A stretch of DNA of 64,000 nucleotides from Pseudomonas baltica (GTDB lineage Bacteria > Pseudomonadota > Gammaproteobacteria > Pseudomonadales > Pseudomonadaceae), in NCBI RefSeq assembly GCF_031880315.1, contig NZ_CP134771.1:1054001-1118000 (forward strand). Direction: 5' to 3'. The first letter of the stretch is position 1, and the number at the start of each line of letters is the position of its first letter. The notes under the pieces were generated by a model that saw nothing but the letters and a program-made list of their open reading frames with translations, made no database searches and was not told where the DNA came from. The position numbers and the translations under genes were made by a program. Of this stretch, positions 44,414-52,416 are shown one piece after another.

Positions 44414-45513
44414 TGCGAGGCGATACGCTGTTCGCCAGGCTGTTCGGCGTCTCGCTCGGGGCGATCATCATCGCCCATTTGCTGGCATTTCTTTGGTTCC
44501 AGGCGTATGGCGGCCCACCACCGCCACCCCCGCCGCCGCACATGCAACCGAACGAGTCGTTTGTCGACAGCGCCAATGCCACAGCCGATGAAAAAATCGA
44601 GGCGTTCGAGCGTAACGAACATCTGCGCCCGCGTCCGCGCCCTTGGTGGGGCGGGCCGCTGGTGCCGTTCATATTCCAGTTCATCATTTTGATCATCGCC
44701 GCCTGGTACGGTGCCAAGTTGCTGGCGCGCCCCATCCAGCGCTTCAGCGAAGCCGCCGAACGCCTGAGCGAAAACCTCGACGCCCCGGCGCTGGAAGAAA
44801 CCGGCCCCAGCGAAGCGCGCCGCGCCGCCAGCACCTTCAACGTGATGCAACGGCGTATTCGCGAACAGGTGCAGCAGCGATCACGCATGCTGGGCGCGGT
44901 GTCCCACGACCTGCGCACGCCGCTTTCGCGGCTCAAGCTGCGCCTGGAGCAGATCGACAACGAGAAACTTCAGGGCCAGATGCGTCAGGATCTGGACGAC
45001 ATGATCGGCATGCTCGACTCGACCCTCACCTACCTGCACGAACAGCGCACCAGCGAGGCCCTGCAGCGCTACGACCTGCAGGCGCTGGTGGAATCGCTCT
45101 GCGAGAACGCTGAAGACAACGGCGCACTGGTCGAGGCCCGCGGCCAGTGTGCGCCACTGCAGACGCAACCCATGGCGCTGCGTTCGTGCCTGAGCAATCT
45201 GTTGGATAACGCCCTGCGCTACGCCGGTGCGACCCAGATCGAGATCACCGATGGCGCCACCGAGGTGGTGGTGCGGGTGATCGATCACGGCCCCGGTATC
45301 AGCGCCGACAAGCGCGAAGCGGTGTTCGAGCCGTTCTTCCGCCTTGAAGGCTCGCGCAATCGCAATTCCGGCGGCGTGGGCCTGGGCATGACCATCGCCA
45401 AGGAAGCCGCTCATCGCCTGGGCGGCAGCCTGAGCCTGGAGGAAACACCCGGCGGAGGCCTCACGGCCGTGGTTCGCCTGTCTCGGGGCGAGCATGCGGT
45501 GCTCAGGACCTAG
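44413..45513 (+). CDS. sensor histidine kinase with short proline-rich periplasmic loop
   Basis: A 366-residue inner membrane kinase. Helix 1 (about 12-31) is followed by a short periplasmic segment with eight consecutive prolines (35-42) and a second one rich in Arg-Pro; helix 2 is near 84-102. A HAMP linker, an H-box with the phosphorylated His in AVSHDLRTPLSRL, an N-box (NLLDNALRYAG) and G-boxes (DHGPGIS, GGVGLGMTIAK) follow, so it is catalytically complete. The periplasmic part is only about 50 residues, too small for a classical ligand domain, so it probably senses through the membrane or a partner. Cotranscribed with the regulator upstream. Confidence 0.92.
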   Translation: MRGDTLFARLFGVSLGAIIIAHLLAFLWFQAYGGPPPPPPPPHMQPNESFVDSANATADEKIEAFERNEHLRPRPRPWWGGPLVPFIFQFIILIIAAWYGAKLLARPIQRFSEAAERLSENLDAPALEETGPSEARRAASTFNVMQRRIREQVQQRSRMLGAVSHDLRTPLSRLKLRLEQIDNEKLQGQMRQDLDDMIGMLDSTLTYLHEQRTSEALQRYDLQALVESLCENAEDNGALVEARGQCAPLQTQPMALRSCLSNLLDNALRYAGATQIEITDGATEVVVRVIDHGPGISADKREAVFEPFFRLEGSRNRNSGGVGLGMTIAKEAAHRLGGSLSLEETPGGGLTAVVRLSRGEHAVLRT

Positions 45514-45611
45514 CGGCGCCGATACAATCGCCACACACGCTGGACATACTTTGTTGCAATTCTCCATGAGCCGGTGGACCGTCACCGGCCCAACACAGGG
45601 GAGCATGCCCA

Positions 45612-46388
45612 ATGATCAGTGGCATCAGCAGTTCTTCGAGCTATTACAGCTCACTCAGCAGCACGAATAGCACAACCAGCACCACCAGCGCAGCCGCCGC
45701 AAAGAAATTCCAGGAGCAGCTGTTTGCCAGCCTGGACACCGACGGCGACGGCTCGGTCAGCAGCACCGAGCTGAGCACTGCGCTGTCCAGCAGCGAAAGC
45801 AGCGGCGACAAGGGCCTGAGCGGTATTCTGGTGAGTTTGAGCCAGAACTTCAGCAAGCTCGACGGCGACTCCAGCAGCGGCTTGAGCCTGGACGAGCTGG
45901 AGGCCGGCACCCAGCCACCGACTGACGGCCCTGGCGACAGCCAGATGGTCGACGACCTGCTCGCCTCTCTGGACAGCGATGGCGACGGCTCGGTCAGCAG
46001 CGACGAGTTGAGCACTGCCCTGAGCAGCGCTGGCAGCAGCACCGACAGCAGCCAGGTGTTTTCGGCGCTGGATACCAACAAGGACGGCACGATCAGCGCC
46101 GACGAGTTGGCCGCCGCCATGACTCCTCCACCACCGCCACCTGCCCAGAACGCCAGCTCCACGTCCAGCGACGCCTTGTTCAGCGCCCTCGACAGCGACG
46201 GCAACGGCAGCATCTCGGCCTCCGAGTTGAGCAGCGCGATGAGCAGCGACAGCTCCAGCAGCTCTGACACCAGCAGCAGCCAGAGTGAAACGTCTGCAGC
46301 GCTGAGCAAACTCATCGCCAGCATCAATCGCGAGTATCAGCTGGATAACAGCCAGACTGTAGGCAGCCAGTTGAGCGCTTCTGCGTAA
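45612..46388 (+). CDS. EF-hand calcium-binding protein, XopAW-like
   Basis: A 258-residue acidic, Ser/Ala-rich protein with no signal peptide or membrane helix. The N-terminal 30 residues are almost only Ser, Thr, Tyr, Ile and Ala, like a type III secretion leader. Five EF-hand-type loops follow at about 42-53, 84-95, 121-132, 154-165 and 194-205 (for example DTDGDGSVSSTE); the second lacks the usual central Gly, the other four look competent. A PPPPPP run (172-177) separates loops four and five. Relatives are annotated as XopAW-family calcium-binding effectors, but no secretion genes are in the window. AGGGGAG precedes the ATG. Confidence 0.8.
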   Translation: MISGISSSSSYYSSLSSTNSTTSTTSAAAAKKFQEQLFASLDTDGDGSVSSTELSTALSSSESSGDKGLSGILVSLSQNFSKLDGDSSSGLSLDELEAGTQPPTDGPGDSQMVDDLLASLDSDGDGSVSSDELSTALSSAGSSTDSSQVFSALDTNKDGTISADELAAAMTPPPPPPAQNASSTSSDALFSALDSDGNGSISASELSSAMSSDSSSSSDTSSSQSETSAALSKLIASINREYQLDNSQTVGSQLSASA

Positions 46389-46403
46389 AGCTTGCGATTA
46401 CTC

Positions 46404-46499
46404 CCCTGTGGGAGCGGGCTCTGCCCGCGAAGACGCCATAACTGACGCACTGCGTATTCAGGGACGGCCCTTTCGCGGGCAGCGCTCGATCTCATAGGG
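46404..46499. repeat. inverted pair of REP elements
   Basis: The arms CTGCCCGCGAA (46421-46431) and TTCGCGGGCAG (46472-46482) are perfect inverted copies, within REP sequences that begin CCTGTGGGAGCGGGCT and end in CTCATAGGGG. They lie between convergent genes. Confidence 0.88.
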
Positions 46500-46511
46500 G
46501 TTCAGCGTGGA

Positions 46512-47564
46512 TCAAACTGCCTTGTTCGTACGGGTCCAGTCCATCAGCAGACTGTAAGCCACCGCCAGCAGCGTCGGGCCGATGAACAGGCCGATAAAGC
46601 CGAACGCCAGTAACCCGCCGAATACCCCCAGCAGCACGATCACCAACGGCAGATCACCGCCTCGGCTGATCAGATAAGGCTTGAGCACGTTATCGACGCC
46701 ACTGATGACGAACGTCCCGTAGACCCCGAGAAAGATCGCCATGCCGTAGTCACCCTTCCACGCCAGCCATAGCGTCGCGGGTACCCACGCCAACGGCGGC
46801 CCCATGGGGATCAGGCTGAGCATGAAGGTGACGATCCCCAACACCAATGCGCCCGGCACACCGGCAATCAGAAAGCCGATCAGCGCCAGCAGCGCCTGCG
46901 CAGCCGCCGTACCGATCACACCATTGACCACCCGCTGAACCGTCCCGGCCACCAACTCGAGGTAGTAACCGGCGCGCTCGCCAATCAGGCGTTCCAGCAA
47001 GCGCAGCACAAAGGCCTCGACCCGCGGCCCGTCACGGTAGAAGAAGAACACGAACACCAGGCTCAGGGTCAATTCGAGCAAGCCGCCACCCACTTGCGCA
47101 CTGCGCGCCAGCAACCAGTTGCCGACCTGACCGAAGTACGGCTTGGCGCTTTGCAGCAAGGCCGCGCCCTGGTGGTCGAGGCTTTCCCAGGTTTGTAACA
47201 AGCGCGGGCCTACCAGTGGCAGATTACCCAGCCATTGCGGCGCCGCCGGCAGACCATCGACCTGAACGTCACGGATAAAGGCCGTGGCATCGCGCACATG
47301 GTCGACCAGGTTGAACCCCAGCCACACCAGCGGCAGGATCACCAGCAGCATCCAGCCGCACGTCAGAATCGCTGCCGCCAACGTTTCCCGCCCACCCAGC
47401 CAGCGGGTCAGCAGGCGCATCAACGGCCAGCTGGCATAGGCGAGGATCGCTCCCCACAACAGTGCCGAAGCGAACGGCATCATCACCCACAGGCATGCCC
47501 CTAGCAGCGCGAGCAGCAGAATCTGGACCAATAGACGGTCGGTATTGAGCATTGCGGGTTCCAT
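46512..47564 (-). CDS. AI-2E/PerM family transporter
   Basis: A 350-residue inner membrane protein with about seven to eight helices, beginning LLVQILLLALLGACLWVMMPF. The family signature around VVNGVIGTAAAQALLALIGF and the C-terminal GVDNVLKPYLISRGG and FGFIGLFIGPTLLAV are present. Members include YdiK/PerM and, in a few species, an AI-2 exporter or Na/H antiporter; no substrate can be named here. A second in-frame ATG lies at 47552 and is possible as the start. Followed by REP sequences. Confidence 0.9.
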   Translation of the reverse strand: MEPAMLNTDRLLVQILLLALLGACLWVMMPFASALLWGAILAYASWPLMRLLTRWLGGRETLAAAILTCGWMLLVILPLVWLGFNLVDHVRDATAFIRDVQVDGLPAAPQWLGNLPLVGPRLLQTWESLDHQGAALLQSAKPYFGQVGNWLLARSAQVGGGLLELTLSLVFVFFFYRDGPRVEAFVLRLLERLIGERAGYYLELVAGTVQRVVNGVIGTAAAQALLALIGFLIAGVPGALVLGIVTFMLSLIPMGPPLAWVPATLWLAWKGDYGMAIFLGVYGTFVISGVDNVLKPYLISRGGDLPLVIVLLGVFGGLLAFGFIGLFIGPTLLAVAYSLLMDWTRTNKAV

Positions 47565-47597
47565 CCAGGAAAAAGTGTTACGACTGCAGCCACAGGC

Positions 47598-48401
47598 TCA
47601 GCGAATCAGTGTGATGTGCAGCCCGGGTTGTTCCAGGGTACCCAGTTGGAGGCGGGATTCCCGTACCCCGGCAGCGACCAGTGCCGTTTGCCAGGCCGCA
47701 GCCCCCTGCCCGGCCAATGTGACCCGCAGACTGCTGTCCAGGTTCAGGGCGCGGCTCAATAAGGTCACCCAAGGTGCGGCCGGCGCAGAGGCCAGGGCGG
47801 GGTAATCGAGCATACCGGTCGTGCGCAGCTCGTTCAGCACGGTGGCGGGGTTAGGCAAGACTTCGCCCAGCGGCGCATCAGCGGTGAACTGTTCGACATG
47901 CATCGATACAAGCCGGTTGGTGCGGGTGACGGAATAGACTGCCAGCAGGGTATCGGCATCGGGTGAGGCCAGACGCAGGAGGAAAAATCTTTGCTGATCG
48001 TCGGCACCGAGCAGCTTGGCGTTGCTGAAGATCTCGTTGGCCCACAGGCTGCTTTCACCGCATTCTCGCGCCTCGCACAAGAACAGCAACTGGGTGCCCG
48101 GGGTCTGCAAGCTTTGCCGAGCGGCGGCAAACGCCTCCTTGGCATTGCGCTCGGGGGGCAGTTCATAGGTCACCGAACTTACCTGGCCGCGGGCGTTGAT
48201 CTGCGACTCCATGCGCAGCTGCCCGCTGATCTTGCGTAATGCGCCCAAGGGGTAGATACGTTCCTGCTCGGTCACTGGGCGTTCATCGATGGGCGTGGCA
48301 TCGACCTCGTGTACCCGAGCGCCAACGTCGACGGCCCAGGCAGCTGGCACGGCCAGCGATGAAAGCAACAGCGCAAGGCTGGCCAGGTGAGGCTTTATCA
48401 T
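47598..48401 (-). CDS. DUF4892 domain-containing exported protein
   Basis: A 267-residue protein with a signal peptide (MIKPHLASLALLLSSLAVPA, cut near AWAVD). The body carries the DUF4892 pattern (RISGQLRMESQINARGQVSS region, FLCEARECGESSLWANEIF with two cysteines, and FFLLRLASPDADTLLAVYSV). It is expected in the periplasm or outer membrane; no function is known. The start at 48401 has GGAG six bases upstream. It is 33 bases upstream of the AI-2E-type transporter gene and likely cotranscribed with it. Confidence 0.82.
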   Translation of the reverse strand: MIKPHLASLALLLSSLAVPAAWAVDVGARVHEVDATPIDERPVTEQERIYPLGALRKISGQLRMESQINARGQVSSVTYELPPERNAKEAFAAARQSLQTPGTQLLFLCEARECGESSLWANEIFSNAKLLGADDQQRFFLLRLASPDADTLLAVYSVTRTNRLVSMHVEQFTADAPLGEVLPNPATVLNELRTTGMLDYPALASAPAAPWVTLLSRALNLDSSLRVTLAGQGAAAWQTALVAAGVRESRLQLGTLEQPGLHITLIR

Positions 48402-48450
48402 GGTTGTCTCCATTTCAACCCGCCAAGCCTCGGCAGTTCACTGGTGCAAG

Positions 48451-49302
48451 TCAAGGAACGGCGAAGAATCTATTGATACAGTCTGCGACAAGATCGGCGC
48501 CGGCCTCATCATTGAGGTGCAAGTGGTGGCCGCCTGGCAGGAATACCGGGGCCCACGGCAGGCGCCCGAGCAGCTCGGCCTCCTGTGCCAAGCGCCCGTC
48601 CTGGGCGATGATCAACTGGGCCGGGCACTCGATGGCACGGGCGAATGCCAATGCCTGCTCCTCACTCAGACGCACCGGCGAACTGAGCATCAGGCGCGAA
48701 TCGCTACGCCAGGTGAAGCCGCCCGGCACTGGCATCAGGCTGCGCTCGCCCAGTAGTTCGGAGGCTTCTCGCGATACCGCGACGTGGCCTTTCATCCGCG
48801 CTTCGATGGCCCGCTCCAGCGTCGGATGCACAGTCTTGCGCTTGCGTCCGAGCGCCAACTGCTCGCGCAGTGCCAGGCCCATGCGCGCCACCGGATCATG
48901 GGGCAGCGGATTGGGCGGCACGATACCGTCGATCAGCACCACCCGCTCGATGCGCTCCGGCACGGCGCCAGCGACGAGTGTCGCAACGATCGCGCCGAGT
49001 GAATGCCCGAGCAAGGCAAAGCGCTCCCAGCCCAGTTGTTCGGCAGCCTGCAGCACGTCGTGGGCATAATCCCAGAGGGCATAGCTGGCACCCGCCGGAC
49101 GATGATCGGAAAACCCGTGCCCGGCCATGTCCAGCGCCACGATGCGCAGCCCGTGCAGGCGTGGTGCCAGGCGCGCGAAACTGTTGGCGTTGTCGAGCCA
49201 GCCATGCAGGGCCAGCACCGGCTGGCCGTCTTCGGGCCCGAACGCATGAGCGGCCAATTCGATATGCGGCAAGGTCAATCTCAACTCTTGCACGGCCTTC
49301 AT
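48451..49302 (-). CDS. alpha/beta hydrolase (second of an overlapping pair)
   Basis: A 283-residue cytoplasmic hydrolase. ALHGWLDNANSFARLAP (oxyanion region), VALDMAGHGFSDHRP, nucleophile elbow GHSLGA, acid region RAIECPAQLIIAQDGRL and the late His in LPGGHHLHL are in the standard order. Its ATG overlaps the stop of the preceding hydrolase gene by four bases (ATGA), so the two are translationally coupled. Esters are the likely substrate class, but no specific one can be named. AGGAG lies eight bases ahead of the start. Confidence 0.88.
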   Translation of the reverse strand: MKAVQELRLTLPHIELAAHAFGPEDGQPVLALHGWLDNANSFARLAPRLHGLRIVALDMAGHGFSDHRPAGASYALWDYAHDVLQAAEQLGWERFALLGHSLGAIVATLVAGAVPERIERVVLIDGIVPPNPLPHDPVARMGLALREQLALGRKRKTVHPTLERAIEARMKGHVAVSREASELLGERSLMPVPGGFTWRSDSRLMLSSPVRLSEEQALAFARAIECPAQLIIAQDGRLAQEAELLGRLPWAPVFLPGGHHLHLNDEAGADLVADCINRFFAVP

Positions 49303-50117
49303 AGACAAGACTCCTGATGACGGATTGACGCTGACGCCTGCCAGCGGGTAATAACCTCACGGATCAGCTCGGCCGTTTGCAGCGGCCGCTCAAGGGGAAA
49401 CATGTGCCCACCGGGTACGCCATGAAACTCCCCTTGGGCCAGTCGCTGAGCCGCTCGCGCATGATGACGCAGCACCACCTGGCTTTGCACCCCGCCCACC
49501 AATGCCAGCGGCACTTGCAACTGCTGCAGGCGCACGGGGTGCAGATGGGGGACGCTGCGATAGATGCTGATTTCCGTGGCCGGATCGAAGCGTAGCCGCA
49601 ACCCCTGCCCCTCGACTCGCAAACCGTGCTGCAGATAGGCCTCAAGGCACTGCGCATCGAAATGGCGAAACAGCGCCTTGCCCGCGAAATACTCACGGGC
49701 GCAAGCCAGGTCGGCAAACTCCTCGCGCCGTCCCAAGGTGCGCCCGGCAGGCGTCAAACGGTCGATCAGACCCAAGCGCTTGGCGGCGCGAATCACCCAT
49801 TGGTCGCGCGTGGTGAGCAGCGGCGAATCGAGCATGATCACGCCCCGATACAGGTCTGGGCGCCGCAGCGCCGCATGCAGTTGCAGCACTCCGCCCAGAG
49901 AATGTCCCACGCCCCAGATGGGCTCGGGCTGGGCCTCGAGGTGCAGGATCAACTCGTCTACCAGGCTGGTCCAGTTGTCGTCCACCGGAAAGCGCGGATC
50001 ATGGGCGTGCATGGGAAGGTGGACAACCGTGAATTGCGCTGACAGGGCAGCGAACAGCTTGCCGTAGGTCGCAGAGGGGAAACCATTGGCGTGGGCGAAG
50101 AACAGGAGCTGCGGCAT
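49299..50117 (-). CDS. alpha/beta hydrolase (first of an overlapping pair)
   Basis: A 272-residue hydrolase that starts MPQLLFFAHANGFPSATYGK, with the unusual oxyanion segment FAHANGFP instead of the common HG pattern. The nucleophile elbow is GVGHSLGG, and the catalytic His is in VPGGHMFPLERP. There is no signal peptide. Its stop overlaps the start of the next hydrolase gene by four bases. Similar tandem hydrolases are found near sixA and gpsA in P. aeruginosa. The start at 50117 is chosen by fold; the open frame upstream to 50240 is not supported. Confidence 0.87.
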   Translation of the reverse strand: MPQLLFFAHANGFPSATYGKLFAALSAQFTVVHLPMHAHDPRFPVDDNWTSLVDELILHLEAQPEPIWGVGHSLGGVLQLHAALRRPDLYRGVIMLDSPLLTTRDQWVIRAAKRLGLIDRLTPAGRTLGRREEFADLACAREYFAGKALFRHFDAQCLEAYLQHGLRVEGQGLRLRFDPATEISIYRSVPHLHPVRLQQLQVPLALVGGVQSQVVLRHHARAAQRLAQGEFHGVPGGHMFPLERPLQTAELIREVITRWQASASIRHQESCL

Positions 50118-50284
50118 ACGATCAATCGTCCGGAACAAAAGCTTCAAAGGCAGGAGCGCACGCATGGATTGTCCGCAGCACGTCGCAGATGGGCAATGCC
50201 CGGAAACGCCATCGCCAACGGCGTTCCGGTCAGCCGCCAAGGCGCGCGGCTATGCCAGTTCGGGCACAGCGGCTGCGGCGAGGG

Positions 50285-50728
50285 TCAAGCGTGCCGCAGG
50301 CTCTTGAGCGTCATCAACCCGGCCAACGGCCACTCGCCGTCCAGCTCTGCCAGGCTGGCGGTACCCATGTGATGTTCATGGTTGTCCAGCAGCCCGAGCA
50401 AGGTGCTGACCAGGGGTTGATGGCTGACCAGCAGGATGTTTTCCAGCTTTATCGCCTCCAACTGAGTGATGACTGCACTCGGCGACTGGTCCGGTGTCAG
50501 CCACGCCACTGTCCTCATGGGTTCGCCATGACCGAGTGCGTCGCGGACCAACTTCGCCGTCTGCTGCGCCCGAACATAGGGGCTGGCATAGATAGCGTCC
50601 AGCGCCAGCCCTTGCAGATGCGCTGCGCTGCGCAGCACCTCTGCGCGCCCCGCCTCGGTCAGCTCCCGCTCGGCATCGGTCGGCGCCTGATGGTGCGCCT
50701 CACCATGGCGCAGTACCCATAGCTTCAT
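50285..50728 (-). CDS. sixA: phosphohistidine phosphatase SixA
   Basis: A 147-residue histidine phosphatase. The RHG motif with catalytic His8 (WVLRHGEAHHQ), the ELTEAGRAEVLRSAAHL helix, YVRAQQTAKLV and the second His in LLVSHQPLVSTLL are all present. SixA removes phosphate from histidine on phosphotransfer proteins such as ArcB, and in E. coli acts on the nitrogen phosphotransferase protein NPr. Its ATG at 50728 overlaps the TGA of the DUF4389 gene by four bases, indicating an operon. Confidence 0.94.
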   Translation of the reverse strand: MKLWVLRHGEAHHQAPTDAERELTEAGRAEVLRSAAHLQGLALDAIYASPYVRAQQTAKLVRDALGHGEPMRTVAWLTPDQSPSAVITQLEAIKLENILLVSHQPLVSTLLGLLDNHEHHMGTASLAELDGEWPLAGLMTLKSLRHA

Positions 50729-51072
50729 AGCTTGGGGTCCTCGTCGCGCACCGGATGCGCGGCGGGCGGTACGCTGTGGGGCGCTTCGCCTTCAGGTGGG
50801 CGCGGCGCCGGCCAGTCGCTGAACGGCCAAGGCTTTTGCTCGGTATGAAAACTGCCGAAACGGCCGATCTGCGCCAGGTACTGGCTCAGGCTGTCGCCGA
50901 AGTTCATCAGCCCGGCGTTCGGCGCGCTGTAGATCAGACGGTAGATCAGTTGTACCAAGACCAGCGCGCCGAGCAGAAACTGCGCGACCTGCCAGACGAG
51001 GACGAACACCAGCATCCAGACGATGCGCAGAATGATCGATTCATGGGTCGAGGGGGGACGGGGAGCGTTCAT
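50725..51072 (-). CDS. DUF4389 domain-containing membrane protein
   Basis: A 115-residue protein with two closely spaced helices (ILRIVWMLVFVLVWQVAQFLLGALVLVQ, about 15-45, shown here by its ends) and a Pro-rich, acidic C-terminus (PFSDWPAPRPPEGEAPH). The segment ...IYRLIYSAPNAGLMNFGDSL is typical of DUF4389. Function unknown; likely in the inner membrane. It sits between gpsA (22 bases upstream) and sixA (four-base overlap). Start at 51072; the longer frame to 51147 overlaps gpsA. Confidence 0.85.
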   Translation of the reverse strand: MNAPRPPSTHESIILRIVWMLVFVLVWQVAQFLLGALVLVQLIYRLIYSAPNAGLMNFGDSLSQYLAQIGRFGSFHTEQKPWPFSDWPAPRPPEGEAPHSVPPAAHPVRDEDPKL

Positions 51073-51094
51073 GGCGGAGTACCTTGGCGAGCAA

Positions 51095-52120
51095 TCAATT
51101 GAAACCGCTGATCGAGATGAAGTCGACATCGGTCTTGGGTTCGGCATGCATCAGCACTTCGATGACCTGCTTCAAGGTACGACCCTCGAACAGAATCGCG
51201 TGTAGCCCGGCGACCAGTGGCATATAGACCTGCGCCTCCTGCGCCTTGGCTTTCAGCACCTTGAGGGTGTTGACGCCCTCCGCTACTTCGCCCAGGCGGC
51301 TGACCGCCTCTTCCAGGCTGAGGCCTTCGCCCAAGGCAAAACCGACCTGATAGTTACGGCTCTTGGGCGACGAGCAGGTGACGATCAGGTCGCCGACGCC
51401 GGCGAGCCCGAGGAAGGTCATGGGGTTGGCACCCTGGCTGACGGCAAAGCGGGTCATCTCCGCCAGGGCACGGGTGATCAGCATGCTCTTGGTGTTCTCG
51501 CCCATGCCCAGCGCCACGGCCATGCCGGCGATAATCGCGTACACGTTCTTGAGCGCGCCGCCGAGCTCGACGCCAAAGCGATCGGTGCTTGCATACACCC
51601 GAAACGTCGGGCCGTGCAGCGCCTGCTGGACGCTCTGGCAGAGCTGCTCGTCGGCGCTGGCGATGACGGTGGCGGTCAGGGCGTGCTCGGCCACTTCACG
51701 GGCCAGGTTCGGCCCGGAGAGCACACCGATACGCGCTCGCGGAGCGATCTCCTCGAGGATCTCGCTCATCAATTTGAACGACTGGGCCTCGATGCCCTTG
51801 GTCAGACTGACCATCATCTTGCCCGCCAGCAGCGCCTCGTGGTCGGCCAATACCGCACGCAGGGCGCTGGACGGCAGGGCCACGAAAATCAGCGGCGCCG
51901 CTTCGAGCGTGGCCAGCAGGTCGGTGACCGGCTCCACGCCTGGATGCACCTTGATGCCCTTGAGGTAGCGTGGATTCTCCCGCTGCTCGCGCATGGCACG
52001 GGCCTGCTCGGGGTCGCGCATCCACTGCAGCACACGATGACCATTCTCGGCCAGCAGATTGGCGGCGGCGGTCCCGAAACTGCCACCGCCTAGCACTGCC
52101 ACAGGCTGTTTATCAGTCAT
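51095..52120 (-). CDS. gpsA: glycerol-3-phosphate dehydrogenase [NAD(P)+]
   Basis: A 341-residue cytoplasmic enzyme that reduces dihydroxyacetone phosphate to sn-glycerol 3-phosphate, the backbone of membrane phospholipids. The dinucleotide-binding [14 protein letters not shown], the substrate-site [25 protein letters not shown] with the catalytic Lys, and [18 protein letters not shown] are all intact. ATG at 52120 is used; a TTG two codons upstream is unlikely. It leads the DUF4389-sixA operon and is divergent from the hybrid kinase gene, as in P. aeruginosa next to fabA. Confidence 0.96.
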   Translation of the reverse strand: MTDKQPVAVLGGGSFGTAAANLLAENGHRVLQWMRDPEQARAMREQRENPRYLKGIKVHPGVEPVTDLLATLEAAPLIFVALPSSALRAVLADHEALLAGKMMVSLTKGIEAQSFKLMSEILEEIAPRARIGVLSGPNLAREVAEHALTATVIASADEQLCQSVQQALHGPTFRVYASTDRFGVELGGALKNVYAIIAGMAVALGMGENTKSMLITRALAEMTRFAVSQGANPMTFLGLAGVGDLIVTCSSPKSRNYQVGFALGEGLSLEEAVSRLGEVAEGVNTLKVLKAKAQEAQVYMPLVAGLHAILFEGRTLKQVIEVLMHAEPKTDVDFISISGFN

Positions 52121-52416
52121 ATTCAATCCGTTAGCGGGTTACAGTGACAAAGGTCGCATTATACGGGGCGGTGTCGGCACCACCAGTCCTTCGGCGTGCG
52201 GTCGCGCACACGCTATGGGGTAGGACAGCGCCAGCGACGCGGTTCTCCGTCGAGAATGCATGTATGTGACTGAAAATGTCGTAACAGTCAGTTACCATGC
52301 TTCATAAATCTTTGTGGACACACTGCTGTCGTGCAATCCCACCCCCTTCATTCCCCTCGTTCATCGAGCGTCCCTGGCGTCGATCCCGTTATTGTGGGCG
52401 TTGATCGGAGGCGCCG

